From: Magicicada septendecula
Taxonomy: Eukaryota > Arthropoda > Insecta > Hemiptera > Cicadidae
Direction of reading: 5' to 3'
Length of the DNA stretch: 64,000 bases
Assembly (NCBI GenBank): GCA_034769895.1
Contig: CM068370.1
Span: 36,432,247-36,496,246, forward strand
The notes beneath the pieces are model-generated. The model made no database searches and had not been told where the DNA came from. It saw only the letters and a program-made list of their open reading frames with translations. Positions 57,339 through 64,000 of this stretch are shown here, piece after piece (the stretch's first letter is position 1; every line of letters starts with the position of its first letter). The position numbers and the translations under genes were made by a program.

Positions 57339-57340
57339 TA

Positions 57341-58084
57341 AGATCAAGCGCTAATGAGCCGTAGGCGCCTGCCATTGAGAGTAGGTTGCTTTCATTAAAT
57401 ATTGACGCTCTGTATATACATGTACGTTGCAGTCATAGTAATGAGAGACTTTCTCATACATATATATGTTTGTCCTCCCCGACCCCCAATACAGACTCTA
57501 ATGATCTAAATGAGGCTTTATTAAATGTGAAAACATGCATCCAGCTTCCTCTCAGATATTTATATTTAACTTTGAAAATTTTAAACACAGTATTGAGTAG
57601 GCATAATGTACATGGAATTTATGTAAATATTAATCCCCTACTTCCCCCTCTTTCTCATCATTTTCTTTGTTTTTTGCCTTTCTATCCAACTATGTATCCT
57701 TTATGTCCACTAGTATATCTAAGACTAGATTATACTAAGTTTATGTTCTCCAGTATACGACAAGACATTATCGTACGCTATTGAAGGCGAACTCTTCGCA
57801 GTTTCATAAATTTTGTGTGACTGAACACAGAAGTCACTTAATTACATTGTTCAATGTACAATGCAAGTCACAAGTTACTACTACTTTCACATAGACCTAT
57901 ATAAATTCTACTAGTACATTAGCAGTGTCAGTCGATCTGTGGGACAATCAACTGTATTTTTATAAACAATGCACGTCGAGAAACAAAATTAAAATATATA
58001 AAATAAAAATATATTTATTTTTTAAAATATATTAAATTTACTTAATAAATATATTAAATAAATTTATTTAAAATATATTAAAAT
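57341..58084. other. No gene recognised
   Basis: A 132-residue frame at 57386-57784 has no domain and a composition typical of noncoding AT-rich DNA. A TTTAAAATATAT-rich tract lies at 57990-58080. Confidence 0.4.
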
Positions 58085-58460
58085 AAAAGTTCTACAAACG
58101 TATGCCAGTCCTTGTACTGTCCTATGAGTGTAAATTATGGACAACGACCAAGAAACAAGATATTAAAACACAGGCCTTGGAAGAGGCGTTCTTAAAGGAT
58201 GTTCTAATCTTGTTCGTATAAGGAATGAGGCCATAAGAGAAGAGTTACAAGTTTTTAACTTGAATCCTCTAAAGTTACAAGCAACAGCGGAAAGAACATT
58301 TAGAAAGAATTTCAGATTCTAGTCAAGCAAGTCTGAAAAAAAAAACAAACCTATAGGAGACAGTTGTGTCGGTAAACCCAGCAAGAGATGGCTGTAGGAT
58401 CTTTGAAGGCGGAACAGCCAGTACTTTACCTACGCCGTGTTGCGAAGATGATGATGATTT
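58085..58460 (+). pseudogene. LINE tail fragment, same family as 7.6-8.8 kb
   Basis: Reads R-M-P-V-L-V-L-S-Y-E-C-K-L-W-T-T-T-K-K-Q-D near 58100-58160, then Q-A-L-E-E-A-F-L-K-D, then a C-R-I-F-E-G-G-T-A-S block, and ends at a short GAT run (58447-58459). Frames are broken by small indels. Confidence 0.65.
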
Positions 58461-58565
58461 ATCTCTACGATTCCAAAGTTTGGAAACCTTTTCACAGGCT
58501 CCAGATAGGAGATTACTTTTAGCAAGAAATTTACAAATTTTGAGTAGTGTGCATTATTGTGCATG

Positions 58566-58925
58566 TACAGTAGCGTGCAAATTAATCCGAACACAGATGT
58601 TTTTCCATAAAAAGCTACTTTATTCACAAACAAAACCACACAAGTACATTTAGAAAAATAACTACTGTAGTACCTGATATGTCCTCCTTTGTTCTTAATG
58701 AGGTCACAGACACGTTTCGGCATCGATTCATTCGACAAGTGTGTTGCAGATATTTTTTGATTTCTTCATCATGAAACCATACCTTTATGACAACTTCAAT
58801 CAGTGCATTTTTTGTGGTACAGTTCATTTTTTCCACTCTCCTCTTTGCGATAGCCCACAAGTTGATTCAAATCAGGGGAATTGTCAGGCCAATTTAAAAC
58901 AGAAATTTTGTGTTGTTGAAAAAAA
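58566..58925 (-). mobile_element. Truncated Tc1-like element (same family as 60.1-61.5 kb)
   Basis: Starts at a TA with CAGTAGCGTGCAAATTAATC, the terminal repeat of the full copy. It matches that copy through the transposase C-terminus (minus strand N-L-W-A-I-A-K-R-R-V-E-K in part) and stops matching near 58925. It retains about 20 bases (AGGTCACAGACACGTTTCGG) that the fuller copy lacks. Only one end survives. Confidence 0.8.
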
Positions 58926-59340
58926 GATTCCAATTCAGTGCCTGTCTAGAGATATTTTCTGGTGGTCCCCTCAGGGTGTGACCGATCAACCTCCATTTTC
59001 TTCTCTTTATCTGTAGTTGGATGGGACTCTGTCTTGTAGAAATTATAAACACATTTTGTACAATTCTTAAAACTCGGTGATATCCACTGCCTTTTAGTGT
59101 TAAGACTATGTTAATATAACAATATGTGGTAAAAAACTTCTCTTATTAAATTTTATGAATTTTATAATTAGAACTGTTTGTCTACCTTACATCTGTGTAT
59201 CTCCTTACACAATTCTTACACAATCCTTACGTCTGGCGTGTCAAACGTTTAGCAGATTGGACTCAATCAACATAAAATTCACATTCATTGATAGAACATA
59301 TATTATATTGTATAAGATAAAATTGTAAATTTCCTATTGT
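58926..59340. other. No gene recognised
   Basis: AT-rich spacer, nothing recognised. Confidence 0.45.
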
Positions 59341-59572
59341 GGTGTATTCATTGTTCATAACCTAAAGATACCATACATATGATTTATAATAAAGTTTTAA
59401 TTACTCACATTCTTAATTTTGATCAATTTCGGTCATATACCATCGCCAGGACATATACAATGTGCACTTACAATATATATAATTGTTTTACAGTATTGTG
59501 ACCGCATGTAATTAAAACTTTATTATAAATGATATGTATGGTATCTTTAGGTTATGAACAATGAGTACACCA
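59341..59572. repeat. Fold-back element with hammerhead-like remnant
   Basis: Arms 59341-59405 and 59508-59572 are inverted copies with few mismatches. Just inside the left arm, the minus strand at 59422-59454 reads core CTGGCGAT, hairpin GGT/ACC and GAAATTGATC. In the latter the usual helix III C-G pair appears as T-A. Stem I is not convincing. Confidence 0.7.
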
Positions 59573-59922
59573 CAGTAGAAGTTTGAGATTATAGGTACCA
59601 TTAGTAAGTAATAAATACGTGTATATTATAAATAGTTCACATTACCATTAGGTAAAGTAATTATGTCATCAATGTGAGAATTACACAGCCATTAAATCGT
59701 AGAATAGTAATATTACAAGTATAATCAACAGAATTAACACACTTCTCTTAATTGAGTCAGTCTGCGTAGAGATGCGTTACTGACATGTGGCTCTCGTTAA
59801 TTACTAGATAATATTAAGTAATTGTTTTTCATTTAATAAACGTCTCTTTTACTAAATATCACTATTGTTTGACGACTCGGAAGACTAAGTTTTTTATAAG
59901 TAAAATCGTAAAGATTTACCTT

Positions 59923-59969
59923 ACAGCCTAAACCGGCTTTCACCTTTAGAAGGCTTCATCAGAGGCTGC
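59923..59969 (-). ncRNA. Hammerhead-ribozyme-like motif with 6-7-bp stem I
   Basis: Minus strand: stem I GCAGCCT, exact core CTGATGA plus A, hairpin GCCTT/AAGGT with CTA loop, GAAA, helix III AG-CCGG-TT, T at the cleavage position, then stem I partner AGGCTGT. Stem I has six Watson-Crick pairs and one G-T. It has the strongest stem I of all copies and, with the 50.8-kb copy, is the best candidate for self-cleavage. I found no inverted repeat of its own around it. Confidence 0.5.
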
Positions 59970-60137
59970 CGTGGGTAGCGTTGTCCGTCTTGTTGTTGGC
60001 GACGGGATAGTTTTCCGAAAGATCGATGCTGTGTGTGTGTGTGGTGAGATGTGTTCGAATAATGTGTGATATTTAGTTAAGTAACGGACACGTCATGGAC
60101 AACGAAATCCAAGAATTCTCTTTTACATTTTGACGTG

Positions 60138-61515
60138 TACAGTAGCGTGAAAATTAATCCGAACACAAATGTTTTTCCATAAAAAGCTACTTTATTCACA
60201 AACAAAACCACACAAGTACATTTAGAAAAATAACTAGTAGCTGATATGTCCTCCGTTGTTCTTAATGAATACGGCATCGATTCGACAAGTGTGTTGCAGA
60301 TTTCTTTTATTTCTTCATCATGAAATCATACCTTTATGACAGCCTCAATCAGTGCATTTTTTGTGGTACAGTTCATTTTTTCCACTCTCCGCTTTGCGAT
60401 AGCCCACAAGTTTTCTATTGCATTCAAATCCGGGGAATTGCCAGGCCAATTTAAAACAGAAATTTTGTGTTGTTGAAAAGCTTTTACTTTTTGGAAATAC
60501 TGTATGACATGGTGCTAAATCTTGCTGGAACACTCCGTTGCCTTCTGGGAACAGGTCCTGAAGTTGTGTGATGACTCTTGTTTGCAGAATGTTGACGTTT
60601 TCATCACTTCTTAGCATACCATTCACTGGAACCAATTATCCAGGGCCTTTAGAAGTAAAGTTACCCCAAAACACATTTTTTTCGGGGTGCTTAAAGATTG
60701 CTGGAGGTGCACTGGTGACGTTTTTCATTAGCTGCTTTTCTAACGTAAGGCACTTTTTGTCCCTGAACAAAAAAAAATGTGTCTCATCGGAAAACATTAC
60801 ATTTTTCCAGTCTTCTATTGTCCAGTTTGCATGTGCTTTGGCCCACGCTAGCCTTTTTTTGCACATTGCGGTGGTTAAAAGCTGTTTTTTAATTGGTCGG
60901 CGAGCTTTTCGTCCAGCTGCAAGCAGTCTGCGTCGAACTGTTGTCACATGAACATTTTTTCCACTAGCTGCTAACTCTCGGTTCAAATCCACAGCAGAAA
61001 GTGTAGGGTTAATTTTACTTTTTCTCGCCAACATCCGATCTTGTGATGAAGTAGTTTTCTTTTTTGGCCACAACTTCCCTTTCTTCATGGTGAAACCGAA
61101 CCAGTTTCTTTGAACTGCTTTACAAGAGCAATCACAGTTCCTAGGCCTGCACCACACTCAATAGCTATTTGACTCTGTGTCATATTGGTGTGCTCAGAAA
61201 GAGCAACAATCTTGGAGCGTTTTCCCGGAGTTATATCCATTACTACAAAGGCACTACACTACACCACACAAACTATAGAAACTTTAAAATTCTAATTTCA
61301 GAAGAAGCAATAACAAAACTTACTCAAATTATTTTATTCACAACACAATAAACTCAAAACTCCAAGAACATAACCTCAAACTACTAAACAACATGAAGAA
61401 AATTAAGAGAATGTGTTTTGGTTAAACAGTGTTACCACCGTGAACAAATAAACTGAAATTTCCCTGCGTTAAAGAGATATGTCCCTGTGTTCGGATTAAT
61501 TTACACGCTACTGTA
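60138..61515 (-). mobile_element. Tc1-like element, about 1.38 kb with TA duplication
   Basis: TA (60138-60139), CAGTAGCGTGAAAATTAATC at the left and GATTAATTTACACGCTACTG at the right, then TA (61514-61515). The two ends are a ~27-base inverted repeat with small differences. Size and structure are those of a Tc1 element with one transposase gene, which here is disrupted. Confidence 0.9.
60250..61240 (-). pseudogene. Tc1-like (DD34E) transposase, disrupted
   Basis: The N-terminus starts at about 61240 (M-D-I-T-P-G-K-R-S-K-I) with a helix-turn-helix (T-Q-S-Q-I-A-I-E-C-G). A frameshift near 61090 precedes the main frame (61157-60636), which carries V-H-V-T-T-V-R-R-R-L (second HTH) and the first catalytic Asp in M-F-S-D-E-T-H-F. 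A TAA near 60636 interrupts that frame, which continues with F-Q-Q-D-L-A-P-C-H (second Asp). Another frameshift near 60500 precedes S-P-D-L-N-A-I-E-N-L-W, which holds the catalytic Glu. All catalytic residues can be located, but one stop and at least two frameshifts make it inactive. Confidence 0.85.
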
Positions 61516-61589
61516 TTATTAAATAAAGTATAAGTAGATAGCGCAATTAAATGCAAATTTTGATTGTTTTGCCGTCCCATATTACACAT

Positions 61590-62095
61590 TTTCTTTCATT
61601 ACTATCACCAGCACTCCAAGGACTAGTCCTTGCAGAACCCTTCTTCTCCTTGGTCTACCGATACCTCTCTTCCCAGTAGGGTGATAATTCAAGGCAGCCA
61701 CAGGTAGGCGGATATCAGGCATGCAATTCAAGTGTTCACACCACCACCTTCAGTGGTCTTCAATCTTCTGGTGCAATGATACAATGTTTAAACCGCGTTT
61801 ATAATATCCTCGTCCCTTCTCCGATCCAAGAGAGAACAACTTTGCGTCCCTTTTAGAAATTGTATTTTGGCTGCCTGAATGCTCTGCACGTCCCATTTGC
61901 CAAGAGTCCACGTCTCACTAGGGTACAGGAATGTGAGGTCAGCCACAGATTTATAAAAATTTTCATTCGGGTATCCTTCCTTCAGTGTTTTATTATTCAG
62001 GTACCTATGAATCGTTTTACAGATGTTTCTAAATTTTATAAGCTTACTATCCAATTAATATTAGTTCCATACGAGATATTACAACCCAGGTAATT
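61590..62095 (-). pseudogene. LINE tail fragment, same family as 14.1 kb
   Basis: The minus-strand frame at 61788-62054 reads K-F-R-N-I-C-K-T-I-H-R-Y-L-N-N-K-T, Y-P-S-E-T-W-T-L-G and S-I-Q-A-A-K-I-Q-F-L-K-G-T-Q-S-C-S-L-L-D-R-R-R-D-E-D-I. Beyond 61788 toward 61590 the frame breaks but the nucleotide sequence still matches the copy at 14.1-14.3 kb. Confidence 0.75.
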
Positions 62096-62315
62096 AAAAT
62101 GCATTTTATCTCAACACAAAGTAATCACACGTAATAATATAAAACGAACAAACTCATTGCTAAGCAACGTACACAATAGTAAATACATCTGGACAAAATT
62201 AATTACACTTTATTTTAAAATTTGGTAAAAAGTTGAGAATGGCTTCAATTTCAACTAGTGATCTTGCTTATTATCTATCTCGTTAATATCTTCAAAAACG
62301 CCACAAGAGAATACG

Positions 62316-62871
62316 AAATAAATTGATAATTATTAAGCTGTTATCTTATTGCCAATATTTTATTAAAGTAACATACATCAATATGTTACTACTTATACGT
62401 TTTAACCTATTGTAACGTTTATATAAGTAAATAAATTTGGAATATTTTATTTTTACTTTAATCTCATACTGTTGATACAAATTTTTTTTAACCATTCCAA
62501 ATGCCAAGTAATTTTCTTTTAAAATAAGAGTAAAGTATCTGGATAACAGAACTAAAATATCGGTATGGAGAACCATACATGACTTCCATATTCTAAGATT
62601 TATATTTAAATTTTTTTTTTAAATTTATATTCTAGTTCTGTTATCCAGATACTTTACTCTTATTTTAAAAGAAAATTACTTGGCATTTGGAATGGTTAAA
62701 AAAAATTTGTATCAACAGTATGAGATTAAAGTAAAAATAAAATATTCCAAATTTATTTACTTATATAAACGTTACAATAGGTTAAAACGTATAAGTAGTA
62801 ACATATTGATGTATGTTACTTTAATAAAATATTGGCAATAAGATAACAGCTTAATAATTATCAATTTATTT
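62316..62871. repeat. Near-perfect palindrome, two 239-bp arms and a 78-bp loop
   Basis: Left arm 62316-62554 and right arm 62633-62871 are exact reverse complements by eye, the same length to the base. The loop (62555-62632) contains a 55-base block that also occurs at 37336-37391 in fold-back element C. No coding capacity. Confidence 0.9.
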
Positions 62872-62979
62872 TTAGAATCTAGCTAATTCCAGAGAATACA
62901 GTAGTGAGTAATACTGTTTACTTAATTTCTATAATTTGCTTAATATGCCCAAGCGCACGAGCGTGTGTGATGTTCAGCT

Positions 62980-64000
62980 TAAAAACAGTAGAACACCTTT
63001 TCTATTATAACTGACTACCCAAAGACTTATTCTGAGGCATGTAAAATTATTTTCTCACTCCCTACAACTTTACACTCACACAGACATATACAAACTACAT
63101 ACATACATAGGCTACATATTTGGCTCTGCAGCCCAGATCGAGCCTTGGCTTCCACAAGATATTGCCTCCACTTATTCCTGTCCTCAGCCATCCGCCACCA
63201 ATTCACTGCGCCCAGGTTCCTCCCATCACTGCCGACCTGGTCTAACCATCTGTTCTTCAGTCTCCAATCTTCCTTTTTCCTATTCGCTTGTGTTTCATAT
63301 TCTTTTTGCCGCACGCTCGTCATCTATTCTCTGAACTGTCTTGCTCATCTTCATCCATTAATTTTGGCAAATCGAACAACTGTAACGTCATTGTACTTAG
63401 CATATACTGTAATTCATTATTATTTCTCATTCTCCAGACTCCGTCCCATTGAATTGGCCCATAAATCCTTCTCAGTATCTTCCTTTCAAACACAGCCAGC
63501 CTCTGTTCATCAATTTTCTTGAGTACCCAGCACTCATGGCTGGATTAAGGCTATGGGGGGCCTGGGGCTATTTAAGAGTAGGGGCCCATGTATGACATTT
63601 TCTCGTTTTGCAGAATATTTTACTTTATTCAGATAATCGTTTAATAAATATAATAAACAAAATATTGTTCTTAAACTGTGGAGCTTAAATATGTTCTTAA
63701 AAAATAAATAAATATTTGTTTATTTTATACTGATTACATAGATGCTGGAACTGTTTACTATTATTATTCGAAAAATGAGAATTTTTAAATCGTCGGGCAT
63801 GGGTCCCCCCGACAGGCGGGGCCCAGGGCTTTAGTCCCTCCTAGCTCCCTCTTAATCCGCCACCGCCAGCACTCAGAGCCATATGTCAATTGACGTGTAC
63901 AAAATATATGCATATAGTATAGCGTACAGATAAACATACAATTTCAAACAAACGTAAAGCATTTACATTTATTTCAGTGGTGTATGTACAAGCCGGCCTG
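62980..64000 (-). pseudogene. LINE tail fragment interrupted by a hAT MITE; runs off the window
   Basis: The minus strand reads, from the window edge, L-T-Y-G-S-E-C-W (split by the MITE after the Glu), V-L-K-K-I-D-E-Q-R-L, F-E-R-K-I-L-R-R-I-Y-G-P-I-Q, and further on D-R-N-K-W-R-Q-Y-L-V-E-A-K-A-R-S-G-L-Q-S-Q. This is the tail of a LINE whose end is the E-A-K-A-R-x-G-L-Q-S-Q block. The 98-codon stretch at 63027-63323 is still open, but the middle has stops. Confidence 0.7.
63535..63865. mobile_element. Non-autonomous hAT-type element (MITE), 331 bp
   Basis: Starts CATGGCTGGATTAAGG and ends, in reverse complement, CGGTGGCGGATTAAG. Both are variants of a CAGTGGCGGATTAAG-type hAT terminus. The 8-base target duplication CCAGCACT lies at 63527-63534 and 63866-63873 and is exact. 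Removing the element restores the interrupted LINE reading across the site. No coding capacity; G-rich tracts lie near both ends. Confidence 0.85.

Larger units (their letters stand above)
53780..57340 (+). mobile_element. Sailor-like (DD82E) IS630-Tc1-mariner element, 3.56 kb, apparently intact
   Basis: Bounded by TATACCCTGATTAACGAAAG on the left and its exact complement on the right; TA at 53780-53781 and 57339-57340 is the target duplication. Inside are two inverted repeats of about 420 bases (53782-54200 and 56922-57338). Over the outer ~370 bases I count only two or three mismatches. The centre holds one uninterrupted transposase frame. Long near-identical repeats, clean TA and an open frame together point to a young and possibly active insertion. 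Confidence 0.85.

Noticed and set aside
57386-57784. 132-residue open frame
   Set aside because: No start context, domain or codon pattern; typical random frame in AT-rich DNA.

Overview
The window looks like repeat-dominated, AT-rich nuclear DNA from an arthropod, most likely an insect. Evidence: a seven-transmembrane gustatory-receptor exon with a consensus splice donor, long intron-like or intergenic stretches, and a transposon spectrum typical of large insect genomes (Ty3/gypsy, mariner, Tc1, pogo, hAT, Penelope-like, many eroded LINE tails, a tRNA-derived SINE). There are no operons, ribosome binding sites or CRISPR arrays. The LINE tails resemble families I associate with cockroaches and other hemimetabolous insects, but I hold that placement weakly.

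Layout. 0-15 kb: noncoding DNA with eroded LINE 3' ends (4.5, 5.7, 7.6-8.8, 10.4 and 14.1 kb), a 0.5-kb fold-back repeat (6.3-6.8 kb), a repeated AAAGTGGACC motif (8.9-9.9 kb) and a pogo/Tigger remnant with TA target duplication (11.7-12.8 kb). 15.9-19.4 kb: a reverse-oriented Ty3/gypsy-type element with two LTRs, primer site and polypurine tract but only gag and protease. 19.9-20.6 kb: the 3' end of a Penelope-like element (PLE) with a GIY-YIG nuclease segment and a hammerhead-like motif in its tail. 21-31 kb: LINE tails, minisatellites, a dispersed arthropod-type repeat and an internally deleted mariner. 31-34.4 kb: two solo LTRs in opposite orientation and three fold-back elements. 34.5-35.4 kb: the only convincing host gene, a gustatory receptor exon on the minus strand. 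35.6-40.4 kb: a SINE, another fold-back, a ~160-bp satellite array with an inverted relative, and a PLE reverse-transcriptase relic. 41.5-46.0 kb: a nearly intact Ty3/gypsy gag-pol with one visible nonsense codon in the integrase. 49.5-53.4 kb: a mariner relic, a Mutator-like fragment, fold-backs and LINE tails that end in trinucleotide microsatellites. 53.8-57.3 kb: an apparently intact IS630-Tc1-mariner element with ~420-bp inverted repeats, a TA duplication and a 492-residue DD82E transposase (Sailor-like). 58-61.5 kb: two copies of one Tc1 family. 62.3-62.9 kb: a palindrome with 239-bp arms identical by eye. 63-64 kb: a LINE tail interrupted by a hAT-type MITE with an exact 8-bp duplication.

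The main cross-cutting signal is a small structured motif that recurs about a dozen times on both strands: a stem I strand, a CTGAWGA-type core, one extra base, a short hairpin, GAAA, a minimal helix III and the stem I partner. The hairpin and stem sequences differ between copies while keeping their base pairing, as expected for hammerhead ribozymes. Most copies lie inside inverted-repeat elements, and one lies in the 3' tail of the GIY-YIG-encoding PLE fragment. The window therefore appears to hold a population of PLE-related, hammerhead-bearing fold-back elements.
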